Assembly (NCBI GenBank): GCA_015342445.1
Contig: JACEFO010002484.1
Span: forward strand, 558,001-622,000
Reading direction: 5' to 3'
DNA: 64,000 bases
DNA from: Digitaria exilis
Taxonomy: Eukaryota; Streptophyta; Magnoliopsida; Poales; Poaceae
Part shown: positions 34,901 to 45,473 of the stretch, one piece after another
Numbering within the stretch: the stretch's first letter is position 1
Layout of the letters: each line of letters opens with the position of its first letter
Notes under the pieces: model-generated
Database searches by the model: none
What the model saw: the letters and a program-made list of their open reading frames with translations, nothing else
Told to the model about the DNA's origin: nothing
Position numbers and translations under genes: made by a program

Positions 34901-35911
34901 GTCTATCGATGGTTTAATTGGAAACATGTGGTACTTTTGTGTCAAGCGTTTGAACGTACCACATATATGCACGGACTATGGGACCGGTAAGTCCCGGTAT
35001 CCGATTGATGCGAGCAGGTCCGACAGCTCTCTGTCTTGGAAACGTTATCCCATGGGCACATGAGGGTAGTTGCGTGAGTCCCAGTAGTGGTAAGCCTTTA
35101 CCCTGAGGCATTGGGACTCGGGAGCCACTCGCAGAGAGAGGAGAAACGATTGGGGTGTGTTGGCATTTCCAACCATTCCGTATGTGTGGGTTGTCCCTGG
35201 CCAGGTAGTAAATTCGGTTCGAACTGTCCGCTTCTCGCGGTTAATGAGACTGCTTGACCGATGTATGACATATTATGAAGTGGAACTTGGAAGGTTGAAA
35301 TCTTTGTATGGAATAATTGTATTGCAAAACTTGATTGTTTAGTTAGGCTCACCTAGAATGGATAGGTTAAAGGAATTAAAATCAAAATGGATAATCTAGA
35401 AATCAGCTTAGTCGCTTTTGGCAAAAGAACCCCATTAGCCAAACAGCCTCTCATCTTAGGAGTCGGTGATGTAGTGATCACCAGTCGGGTAAGTCTTGTT
35501 GAGTATAACTAGTATACTCAGCCTTGCTTGTGGCTAAATTTTCAGGACCGTCCCCTCAGGAGGTAGCTGCCTCTATGGCTTGGGCCTCCCAGCTCCCTCC
35601 TGGTTACAGCATCGAGTGGGAGCCGACCTCTCCCGAGGATCGTGAGGAGTAGCGTCACGGCTGACTTCATCGTGACGATACTATGGATCGTCGCTAATAT
35701 CTCGTTTACTTTCCGCTGCATGAACTCAAACTATTTTACTTATCATTTCAATTTGGTTGTAATAACTCTGAACCTTGTTGTAATTTGAATTGTGGAATGA
35801 TGTGATCTTTGGAACTCACCTTCGAGTGAGCGTATGGACGGACGATCTTCAGTAGCAGTTAGTCGAGCTCGACTCGACGGTCGAATCCGCACTTGGGAAC
35901 ATTTTCGTGTA
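31932..35911 (+). mobile_element. Probable large solo LTR (about 3.98 kb) of an LTR retrotransposon
   Basis: Begins TGTAACACCCCTGGTGTTA, a typical grass LTR start. The same five bases TTAGC flank it at 31927-31931 and 35912-35916, a fitting 5-bp target duplication. The right end reads ...TTTTCGTGTA, so TA replaces the usual CA. The interior has an AT-rich part, a very GC-rich block (32560-33300), an A/G-rich tract (34310-34370) and an acidic coding-like stretch (34510-34660). No gag, protease, RT or integrase motif was seen, so it is either a solo LTR or a non-autonomous element. The orientation is inferred from TGTAAC at the left. Confidence 0.6.
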
Positions 35912-35916
35912 TTAGC

Positions 35917-36822
35917 ACCAATGGAAGGTGGAATATACTTAAGTGGGCCCATTTCTCGGGTAAGATCGCTACGTTAACTCACTGTATTTCAGTCGCCCGA
36001 GGTGTCGGCCTCCGTGGCGATCCCGGTCCTGGAGGCTGGAGCTCCTCCGGCCAGCGTAGATTGCCCATCCTTTGGTTACCTTTCAGTCAGCTGAGGTAGG
36101 CCCCATTGTGCTTACATCGCCTTCTATGAGGGCTCTCCTCCAAGTCATATACTCATATCTCGATGCTTTGATCTCCCTAAAAGACACGACATACCGAAGG
36201 TATATGAAGTTGAAGACCTTCGGCCAGCCAAAGGGAACTGAGAAGCCCCGCCATCGTAGGCACATTACGAAGGTCGACGTGGACATTCAGACCTTCGTTC
36301 CAATTCCAAAGGTGATTAATGGCACCGGAACAAGCTCAAGTAATAGTTGATGTTTGAATTTTAACGTCGGGAACATCTAATCAAAGGCTTAACATTGTTG
36401 TTGTAAGGATGTGATTTTCGTTCCTCTTCCTAAACACAAAATTTGCTGCAACATGATTTACCGTCCATGATGCGCGGAGGAAGACGACATTGGTTGAAAT
36501 GGGCCGGAAATGGAGTGAAGAGGCAGGTTGGGTGGGCTACAATCGACTCATTTGCAAAGTGCGTGCGGTGGAAAAATAGGGAAAGAAAATAGATGGGCAA
36601 TTGGGCAGGCTTGGGTTTCGGCCCAGGTTTCCAGAACATCATCTGTTTGACAACTTTTAGAAAGCATTAAAGGAATTAAGGATAGTAATGATCTGCTAAA
36701 AAAAGTATATATATGTAACAAAAGTTCTTAAGCATGGATTCAATGCCATTCAATAATATATTAAGCTAGTTGAGACAGCAAATACCTGCTATGGATGGCA
36801 TATATATATATATATATGCTAA
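35917..36822. other. Spacer between the large LTR and CRP-B
   Basis: 35990-36350 is moderately GC-rich with frames of about 90 codons on the plus strand that show no family features; it may be residual transposon DNA. From 36640 on it is AT-rich with a TA run at 36800-36818. Confidence 0.4.
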
Positions 36823-36922
36823 TCTTATGGTATAAATTCCCCACCCCATCAGTCCATTTTTCCACAAACTCACAGGACAGACTATATCTACAGAGAAGTG
36901 GCTATTTCGTGCATACATTTCC
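36823..36922 (+). promoter_or_regulatory. CRP-B core promoter
   Basis: GGTATAAATTCCCC near 36828-36841 is a good TATA box about 90 bp before the start codon. A short (TA) run at 36800-36818 precedes it. The leader keeps AGTGGCTATTTCGTGC, resembling the leaders of CRP-A and CRP-C only near the ATG. Confidence 0.5.
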
Positions 36923-37137
36923 ATGGCAAAAACATTGCAGATGGTTTTTGCACTCATGATCATTTGCCTTCTTTACACCAGCCTGAAAGCTGAAGGTACA
37001 TATCATTTTGCTAAATTTTGTACATTACACATAGGCACTAGAAGTAGAAGTTATACTGATTAACAGTATTGCTTTTTAGACACATTATCATTGTATCAGA
37101 AAAATGTGTAAATGTTATCTGTAAACCCCCTTCGACA

Positions 37138-37220
37138 CACTACTAGAGAAGCGAGCATTCATCCCTGGCACGACTAACGTGGCTTTTGGCCCGGTAGTAA
37201 AGGTCGATTCTGTAGCAGTG
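37138..37220. mobile_element. 83-bp CACTA-like mini-element in CRP-B intron 1
   Basis: Left end CACTACTAGAGAA; right end TTCTGTAGCAGTG, whose complement CACTGCTACAGAA matches 10 of 13 bases. ACA flanks both sides (37135-37137 and 37221-37223), the 3-bp duplication expected of CACTA/En-Spm elements. It is far too short to be autonomous. Confidence 0.75.
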
Positions 37221-37649
37221 ACATTTCGGCATGATGGTCCATGCTTGTTCTGTGTTCGTAAGAAATGGCATTGTTTATGGATCCAAACCATGACCTTTAT
37301 ATACAGAGCATGATGCAATGTAAAATGAATTAAACTATTTTTTCCATTTTTCCTTTTTTAGAGGCTAGAATACATTTCTATGTTTTTTTTTAAAAAAAAT
37401 CATCTTTTCATGCAAGCATATGTGGCCACTGGCCAAGCTTGCATTCGGATGATGTATAATATAGATGCTAGTCAGATTTATGTATCCCCAGTACGTATCT
37501 TGTGATGATTGAAGTGTAAACTATATATGTGCTAATATGCTATGCATGACAATAGGTGAAATGGGAACAAGCAAAGTCGAGAAATATATCCATGTGGAGT
37601 CCACCAAGGCATTATTCCAGCTGGCTTATTTACCTGAGACAAACACATA

Positions 37650-37879
37650 CTCCCTCCGCCCCTTAAAGAATGATGTTTTAGCGTTTAAAATTTTTCTCAT
37701 AAAGATTGATGTTGTGGCATGCATGTATAACAAATTAGGAATATCTTATGCATGCATGCTTAAAAGGAAACTGATTTACCTCCTAAAATGGCATTTACCA
37801 GGGACACATGCGTCTTTTTTTTCTACTCTTAATTTGTCTGAAAAATCCTAAAACATCATTCTTTAAGGGACGGAGGGAG
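37650..37879. mobile_element. 230-bp Stowaway-like MITE inserted in exon 2 of CRP-B
   Basis: Terminal inverted repeats of about 30 bp: the left end is CTCCCTCCGCCCCTTAAAG followed by AATGATGTTTTA; the right end is TAAAACATCATT then CTTTAAGGGACGGAGGGAG. TA flanks at 37648-37649 and 37880-37881 are the Stowaway (Tc1/mariner) target duplication. Element plus one TA is 232 nt, so it shifts the frame by one. Confidence 0.95.
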
Positions 37880-38035
37880 TATCGTCGTTGCTACGTGTGC
37901 CCGGATTGCAACAACGGGAACTGCGTTGCATCGACGTGCTGCAATGAGTATGTATGCAATGAGCCAGGGAAACCTCCCAACACCTGCTCAGTCAGGATTA
38001 TCTCCCACGGCTGTACAGTAGAGAGCTGCCACTAG

Positions 38036-38784
38036 TTTACTAGCTGATAGCAAACGGGTGTATTAAATAATATATATGTCTCTGTATCAATCTTAATCAG
38101 GAAATTTCCATGTTAATGAGAGAAAAAGAAAATTAAACTAGCCATCCATTGACTCACGCAAATACTAATTAGGCAACATAGTTTACCTTGTAGATGTTGG
38201 ACGTGTCCATCATCAACGTACTAACGCAACACATTTTCTTTTTCAAACTAACACAAGCGCTTAAGGACTAGTTTTACATGAGATCACGGGCTTCCTATCC
38301 ATCTCGTGGAAGATGGATAAGCCATCCATCTTCAAAGCTCATTTTCATCCAATTAGCTCAGCAGGAGATATAAACATGTTGAACATTTTCTTTAAACACA
38401 TTCAACACATTCATTAAACATATTCGAGTATTCAAAATTTTCTTCACACCTATTCATCATTTAAGGTTTAAATATTGAAATTAGTTAGACGGAATATTGA
38501 AATAGGTAAGGAGAAATGTTGAAATTGCAAACCTAAAGTGTTGACTCTTCTTCTTTGCCCATGGCGTCTTCTTCTCCGGAGATAGCCGCGCGGCGGGCAG
38601 CTTGAGCGCCCGTATGAATGGATCCGCGGGCCAACATGGCCAATATGTGGCGGAGTGTATGTGTGGAAAGGGGCACCATCAAGTAGGGTTTTAGCTAGCG
38701 GGTAGAGTTTCAGTTTCATGGGCACAGGTGGCACGCATGGGGTGGGGGGAGAGGCATGGAGCCATGGAGGAGATGAACCGAGTG
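38036..38784. other. CRP-B 3' flank and GC-richer patch
   Basis: 38036-38300 matches the 3' flank of the decayed CRP copy at 28.1-28.5 kb. 38530-38770 is a GC-rich patch adjoining the CACTA end and could be its interior. No gene was recognised. Confidence 0.45.
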
Positions 38785-39068
38785 TTATTTTTTTTATACA
38801 CTCGGCAAAACACCCTTGTTTGTCAAGTGTCATTTTAGTACACTCGGCAAACACCCTTTGATGCGGCCAGGAACCGGCCGAGGCACTTGTTTGCCGAGTG
38901 TTAAAAAAAACACTCGGCAAACAGCCTCTTTGCCGAGTGTATTTAATAACACACTTAGCAAAGAGTATTTTTGCCGAGTGTTTTATGTTAGAATTGTTTG
39001 CTGAGTGACCGATAAATTGTACTCGGCAGAGCAAGGGGAACTCGGCAAAGTTAAATTTTCCGGTAGTG
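38785..39068 (-). mobile_element. CACTA (En/Spm) transposon end with GCCGAGTG subterminal repeats
   Basis: On the minus strand the end at 39068 reads CACTACCGGAAAATTTAAC, a CACTA terminus. It is followed inward by many copies of TTTGCCGAGTG/CACTCGGCAAA in both orientations down to about 38785, the hallmark of grass CACTA subterminal regions. The opposite terminus was not found, so this is either a truncated element or one whose left boundary lies unrecognised at about 38.5 kb. Confidence 0.85.
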
Positions 39069-40271
39069 ACTGCCAAACTTGTTGATTCGTATACTCACTG
39101 ATCTATTAAAAACTATGAATGAGGCTTGTGTTCTCTTGGGGCACGAGCTGCAGCAGAAATCATGCACACGAGCGCACTGTGTGGTCCCACCAGAGTGCAG
39201 TGGTTGCTCCTTTTTCTGATCGCGTGATCAAAGAGAGACGACCGTAGTTTGTAGGGGCCGGGATCTTGGAATCGATTGCAGCATATTTCTTTCTGTTTGA
39301 GGACGGTGTTGTGCACAGCATGTGTGTGCCCGACACCGATTGCATTGGTGAATCTAGCCTGTAGGGAACATGAGCTAGCTTCATCTTGTCTCTTCAATGA
39401 TTGGATACCTGTTCCTTCATCACAATCTGCATGAACAAAAGCTGAGATCGATCGGAGTGTTTAGTAGGCATTTCACATGTGAACAATGAACATACGCCTT
39501 GGTTCACCGGTGGTGCCTGCACCAACACAGATGTGCGGATGGATTTGCATTGAGAGATCATAAATTAATTATACCCCTCTGGTTTTAGATAATTAGTTTA
39601 TTTTGAAATTATTAACTTGTCATCAATGTATCTTGAGTCTTAAGATTTTGGCATTCTTATTAGTAACTAAGGCCCACTTTGTACTTCTTTTTCTTTTTGT
39701 AATAATCTTAGGTCTACTAAGTCTTTGTTAATGAAACTAATAACTAGTTCGATCGCATCATGTGCCTACTATACTTTTGCTGCGTTGCTTACGTGCATGC
39801 CCACTTACGAAACTAATGAACGAGGCGATGCTAGTCGAGACTTTACCAGACGAGCTACACTTTGTATGAGGCGCGTACGCACCATCTTTCGGTACTGTGA
39901 TGCCTTTACCTTGCAGGCTAGCACTAGGAGAGCCACCCTACGTACCGCTGATGCCTGATGGTACTCACTACACCATCCGAGCATCTCATTCGCGCTGAGT
40001 CCCACGACTTGACGCAAGTAGCAGCAGTGACGGCACTATAGCAGGGGCAAGAAAGCCGGCCAACGGAGCATATATGTTGCCAGTCGTCCAGTCTTGCATG
40101 CGTTTTAGGGCGTACTAGGCCTCAGTGTCCGGAGCAGGCCGCCGCCCGTCCCCGGCCTCAGCTCTCCAGATCAGGCACTCTGTTTCTTTCTTTGCCGCTG
40201 CTCCCAGCTCCGCAGCTCATCTTTGTTTCCCTTCCTAGAGTCTCTGCTAGGCTAGGACCCAGCACATCGCC
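39069..40271. other. Spacer upstream of DUF26 locus 2
   Basis: No recognised genes; chance frames at 39113-39397 and 39725-40017 show no domains. A 5' leader for locus 2 would lie at about 40100-40271, where the DNA turns GC-rich. Confidence 0.5.
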
Positions 40272-41480
40272 ATGTTCCTCCTGCTGCTGCTGCTTGTGGC
40301 GGCGGCGGAGCTCAGCCCCAGCAGCAGCTCCACCACGTCGTACTGGGCCTTCAGCTGCGCCGGGGGCAACTTCACCACCGGCAGCCTCTACGCCAAAAAC
40401 ATAGATGCCGTTGCTGCGCTTCTCCCAGAGCGCACGGCGTCCTCCCCTCTGCTCTTCAACAGCAGCAGCAGCAGCTCTGGTTCCTGTGGCCACGGTGAGG
40501 CGGCGACTGTGTACGGCGTCGCGCAGTGCCAGCGGGATTCACGCCGAAAAGATCGCAACAGCTGCGTCACCACAGGCTTGAAGGATGCCCGCCAACCCTG
40601 TGGCTTCAGAGAGGGCGCCATCATCTTCCTCGACTTGTGCACTGTCGCCTACTACAACACAAGAATGAGTATGTTTCCCATTGACCCGTCCATCCATGTC
40701 ACAGCGGCGAGAACCGATGGCGGTGACGTTACTATCCGCAGCAAAGTTCCGCAGCAAAGTTTTTATGGATTCCGTTAGCGAGCTAGCGCAGGCTGTTGTC
40801 CACGCAACTGTCACCTCTTTTGGCTACTTTGTCACCGGGCTCAAGGCTGTGGACACAATAGACTACCGGCTCAAACTATACGCAGCCGCGCAATGCTTGC
40901 CGTCGTTGGTTCGTCAAGAATGTGATGTGTGTCTTCAAGAACTCGTGCTTGAGCTCAGCACTTTCGCAGATGAGCTCACTGCTGGTAGAAGAGCAATGTT
41001 GTGGTGCAGTTAACGATTTGGTCTCAGTCCCTTCTTCAGCGGCCGCCCGATGTTGATTCTTCCGGCAGATAATAACACCTCCGGTGAGCATGAACTTATC
41101 GATCGAAGTATATATTAATTTGTTACTTTTTGTTAGTTACACATTTCTTTTGTTACTGAAGAGCAATAGTCGCTATTGTTTGCAGCAGGAGATGTCAAGC
41201 CAAATTGTATGAAGCACAATAAACACACAGCTTTATGGATTTCAGTAGCAGCAGCGGTAGGGGCTATAATTCTAGCCCTAATTCAATATTGTCGGAAGAG
41301 AAGACTACCCGAGCAAAACCAACCCCCAGGTGATCGAGTTGCTCTAAAATCTGAACAGTATATTACAAATGGACTTATAAAAGTTAACTAACAGTAATTA
41401 GCGCAGGCGAACAAGGTAGAGCAACTGAAATGAAGGACAAAGGAGGTGAAGAAGCAGCACATCGTACCGATGCAACACCG
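40272..41480 (+). pseudogene. DUF26 (Gnk2) receptor-like protein, locus 2: two DUF26 domains + TM, no kinase, frameshift and nonsense
   Basis: Exons 40272-41083, 41189-41329 and 41407-41480 have consistent phases. Signal peptide MFLLLLLLVAAAELSP. Domain 1 reads CQRDSRRKDRNSC: the middle Cys of C-x8-C-x2-C is Arg. A 13-bp tandem duplication (CCGCAGCAAAGTT at 40736-40748 and 40749-40761) shifts the frame by one; the next frame continues SVSELAQAVVHATVTSFGYF and CLPSLVRQECDVC (domain 2). TAA at 41011-41013 replaces the Tyr of WCSYRF. Exon 2 encodes a TM helix (HTALWISVAAAVGAIILALI) and basic CRKRR; exon 3 gives an acidic tail. No kinase motifs follow to 44 kb. A paralogue of locus 1 in opposite orientation; both resemble receptor kinases cut just before the kinase exons. 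Confidence 0.85.
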
Positions 41481-44400
41481 GTCAGTCAGTTTTAAATTTT
41501 TTTGTTCAGAGAGTAGCTTGGATTTCTCAAAAAGATAAAATCACAAGTATAAGTTTTGTTTGCCTCCAATAAATAACTAATATTGCTCTGACGATTCATT
41601 CTTTGATTGGATAGATCATACAACATAGTACTCATCATAACGTAAGTGGTATCTAAACCACAAAAAGTAAAACTGCAACAAATACATCCTGGAGAAGTTC
41701 ATAAATTTGCAAAACCCATATCTAGAAATTAAAGGTTGATACAAGTGATCTTGATATGTTTGTGTTGATGATTATCCTTCTGTAGACTCGAGATGAATTA
41801 TGTTTGCAGCATGAGATGTCTGAATAAAGGTGTCATTTGTTCATGTGTTGGAACATGAGATGTTCATCAGAGAACTGGAACATGAGCTTGTAGTTTAATA
41901 AAATGGGAGCATCTCATGTTCAGTAGAGAAGTGCAACCATCTCATGTTCAGTAAACTAACAGCTGTCTGAATAAAATGGGCTCAATGTTTCGTGTTGTAC
42001 AAAAGTTGAATCCATTTTATGATAGAAACATAAATTGGGGTATCCACAAATTATTAGTTGGCCAACAGCGTTAATTGCCACAAGCAAATTACAATCTAAG
42101 AGTTTTGTTTCAGTCAGTAACTCAGTATTTCCTTCTATACTGAATTTGTTTCAGTCAATAGTATTGTCTTCTATACTGAATTGTTTTCTTTTCACACATA
42201 TAGTTGTTCCATAGTTTCTCCCAAGTCACTGCCTCACTGGTTCGTTCCATCAATGTTCGATTCTTCTTGTTGTTAATTTTCTTTTCTTTAATTGAAGTGT
42301 ACACCATAATGTCTTTTTATGTCTAGTTTAGGAAAACCTTTGGGCAGGTTTGTGGTGTGTTGGGCATATTTAGAAAAACTTCAACTGCTTCAAGTGCTCC
42401 TTTTATATGCTGTGAGAACAATTGCAGATTTCCTCTTAAATATGTTGACTGAAATTTTCTTTGAAACAATGTAGGATGGATGATTTCTTTATTGATCTTA
42501 AAGATGCTACAAGAATATATCATTCATAGGTTGATGTCTCGACGTCATGGACCAAGCAAGTGAAAGAATGGTGTCTTGCTGCTGTTTTCGTCTTCACCTT
42601 TTCCCCTTTTGTTTATCTGCTGTAGTATGGGTTAGTAGCTTGAATTGTTGATCTGTAGCGAGACCCTGATATGTCTGTAATGAAGCTGGTATGCTCATTA
42701 TCAGTTCTGTGTTGGTTTAGAAGTTGTAATAATTATATGTGAATCTGGATTATAGATGCTCATTATCAGTTCTGTGTTGTTGTTAACTGTGCCTTCTATG
42801 TTTTTGCTCACTGAGTAAACTTCTATATTTTGGAGAATGTTTGGATCATATCTAGAATATCTGAAGTTGTAATAATTTCTGCAGTGTACATTTGTGCCTT
42901 TTCTACTGCTGGATACCTGTATATGTACAGAAACATTCAGAGTCTGTTCACTCTCAGAGTTTTCTACTGTATATATATCATGTAAGAGTTCAAGGAAGTG
43001 TTAGATTACCCGAACTGATTGTAAGAGCAACTGGAATGTAACTAATGTCCAATATATCCAGAAATGTAAGAGAAACTGAAGCTTTTGAGTTTTGACAAAT
43101 ATGCAAACCTCATAGTCAGATTGCAGGTCACACCTAGAAACAGGGACTATCTTGTCCAGATATATGTCTGGGCTAGAAGCAGATCACACCTAGAAGCAGG
43201 GATCATTTCTGTTCCCTGAATTTGTTGTCATAAGTCTGTGTTGTTGAATTTTTGTTCAATATTTCTGTGCAAATCTGTCATATATGCACATCATTGTAGT
43301 AGCATAAAAAAAGACTTGTGCCTGAGTCGGACTATCCCTGTATATTCCACCCTCCAAGATGTCAGACTATCCCTGTATATTCCTCTCCCTTTTAATTGCA
43401 TACATTGTTCTTGATCCAATAATGTACTGTTGTGGCTGCAAAAATCCCATGACCTTTCTCCTACTGCATACATCTAGTCTTCATACGTTTTCAAGCATCT
43501 CAAGCAAGAGGTGTTGCGTTGCTAAAAAAAAAGCAAGAGGTGTTGCACATCCCACTAGAAAGCATTTGGGTACGCACATATCTCTAGCTAGAAACTTTCC
43601 TTCTGTACCTGTACGGCTGTACATACTGCTTGGCTCAGTAGTACCAGAAAACACCAGGTAAGCTGAGCATGCAACATCACTGCACGGTGGCCAAGGGTTA
43701 AGCTCAACTTACCTCCCTGACCACATCGAAGCCATCTGTTTCTGGAAATCCACAATTGCAGAAAGTAGTCGTCTACAGCCTCATTGACCTGGAGGAGGCA
43801 AAAGTGGCTTATTGAGACATCTAAAGCACCGAATTGCAGACACGCCCAAACACTTGGGTATAAGGACACGGTCATGGCGATGACCAAAGATCAGCTTCGA
43901 TTTGGAGGCATAGATCCATCTCTAGGCGATCCATCGAACACTTCGCGGGCGTCCTCCTTATGGGTGCTGCCCTTGGCTAAATTCGACTACATGTTGCACC
44001 ATATGTGTTACCAACAATCTTGCTGGCCATCTCTGTATCCATGTACTCCAAGGATTCGAACATTTCGTAACTTGGGCAGAGGTACACTCATCGGTGTATG
44101 TTTCTGAGTACATACAACTGACACGTAAGAGTATAGGCTAGGGCAGTAGAGATCATGTAAATTGAGTGGGTATTTAAGGAAGAGGAATTTTGTCTTGTAT
44201 GGATAGAGAAGCTAGCCTAGAATGCAGGAGGATCTTGTTTTGGGCAGAGAGGAGGCAAGCAGCAGAACAGAGAGTGAGCTTCTAGTTTCGTTCGATCAGT
44301 TTGATCTGAGCTGCTCCGCGTCCCATGTCGTGCGTGGGTCGGGATGTGTTAAGGCCCACGGCCCATGCAGAAGGCGGCCCGGCCCAGGCATGGTGCGCAG

Positions 44401-44800
44401 TTCATTCTAAAAAAACAATTGTTCTAGACTCAAGCATTAGGGAAATGATAATTTGGGAATGGACATGATGCAATGTGAGGGATAAAATGGTGTATCATGA
44501 GTCATGTACTGCCACACAAATGGAAGAAGTATTTAGGATCCAGCTATAAAAATAAAGATGGACTATGTTGTACAACAAACGAAGGGAGTATTTATTGTGA
44601 GTGTTAAGCAATTGACAAACTCTATTGCACAGTTAGAATGCAATATATAGAATAAGCGAATTAACCCAAACTATCTCTAATATATGTAGGAGAAATAAAT
44701 TTGTGCTCCTTTTAAATAGGTACTATTAAGCATAAATTTAATTGTATTGATTGCATTACAGTAATTGATAAATAAATTTGTATTGATTGCACTCCTGCAA
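41481..44800. other. Spacer
   Basis: AT-rich DNA without recognised exons. Local repeats include CATCTCATGTTCAGTA near 41910 and 41938, and a duplicated AGCAAGAGGTGTTGC at about 43502 and 43531. Near 44580 ACGAAGGGAGTATT resembles one end of a Stowaway element whose other end was not found. Searched for CRK kinase motifs downstream of locus 2: none. Confidence 0.45.
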
Positions 44801-44809
44801 AACCTTTTG

Positions 44810-44911
44810 AGTATATATTGCATCCACATGGTCCTTTTTTTCTCCCATAGACATTACAATACAAAGCATACAAACTCAAAGGTGGCCAATTTCATTCGTC
44901 GGCAAGCATCC
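44810..44911 (+). promoter_or_regulatory. CRP-C core promoter and conserved leader
   Basis: GTATATATTG at 44811-44820 is a TATA box about 100 bp before the start codon. The leader from 44849 (ACATTACAATACAAAGCATA, then GTGGCCAATTTCATTC and GCATCCATGGCAAAA) matches the CRP-A leader closely. Confidence 0.6.
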
Positions 44912-45473
44912 ATGGCAAAAGCTGCTAAGCTGTTTCTTGGTAGTATGATCCTCATTCTCTACACTAGCCTCTCCATCCAAGGTTTGTATTATCATCTCAG
45001 TAGCATAAAACAAATATTCATGTATCAAATTAGGAGGATAAACAATATTTTATCACATGAAAATTCATGTTTTCATGTATACATCATGCATATTGTACTG
45101 ATTTGAATTATCATGATATAAACATATATAGACTTGCATACATGAGATGTACTAAATGTGTCCATTACCTTTGATTTCACACAAGAAATTTACAATTTTA
45201 CATGTAAAGTAGTCGTGACAAACAGGTGCAGTTGAGTATGGCGATATCACAGAACACATCCCTGTCCAGTTGACGAGGACAATGAGGGCACAGGTCTATT
45301 CGGGTCCCACTCAAACAAGGAAATTTTGTGGACCATGCAAATGTTGCCCGGGGAGTGTGAAGACCTGCTATACATCTAATTGCTGTCTTTTGTATACATG
45401 CAATGGGGCGCAACCGTTAGGCTCATGTATAGAAACACTCGTATCTTGCAACTGTGACAGTTCTTGCAAGTAA
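44912..45473 (+). CDS. CRP-C: small secreted cysteine-rich peptide (12 Cys), paralogue of CRP-A
   Basis: Exon 1 is 44912-44981 (signal peptide MAKAAKLFLGSMILILYTSL...) and exon 2 is 45226-45473, together 105 residues. The intron (44982-45225) starts GTTTGTATTATC as in CRP-A. After the junction Gly (AVEYGDITEH...) a basic Cys-free stretch leads to a core spaced C-x2-C-x-CC-x6-C-x4-CC-x4-C-x8-C-x6-C-x-C-x3-C, ending DSSCK. It has the same twelve-Cys plan as CRP-A, but almost all other core residues differ apart from a CNG and a PLG. No TM or anchor after the signal peptide, so it is predicted secreted. Receptor, processing and role are unknown; a MEG/ESF1-like or defensin-like relationship is only a possibility. 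Confidence 0.85.

Larger units (their letters stand above)
36923..38035 (+). pseudogene. CRP-B: secreted cysteine-rich peptide gene with exon 2 split by a MITE
   Basis: Exon 1 (36923-36995, 73 nt exactly as in CRP-A) encodes the signal peptide MAKTLQMVFALMIICLLYTS... Exon 2 starts at 37556 (acceptor AATAG) and reads GEMGTSKVEKYIHVES... until a 230-bp Stowaway-like MITE at 37650-37879. The Cys-rich part resumes at 37882 in another frame and ends with TAG at 38033-38035. Without the MITE and one TA copy, exon 2 would be 248 nt and in phase, the same length as CRP-C exon 2. The C-terminal part has ten Cys: C-x2-C-x2-C-x4-C-x4-CC-x4-C-x9-C-x8-C-x4-C, a variant of the CRP-A/C spacing. Intron 1 also carries an 83-bp CACTA-like element. 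The coding sequence outside the insertion shows no stops, so the break may be recent; splicing around the MITE is conceivable but unproven. Confidence 0.88.

Noticed and set aside
37537..37851. 104-codon frame running from CRP-B exon 2 into the MITE
   Set aside because: It is a fusion of real exon sequence with transposon sequence, and its apparent upstream start lies in the intron.
44222..44410. GC-rich patch ending in GGCCCGGCCCAGGC
   Set aside because: Resembles interiors of grass class II elements but has no visible paired end.
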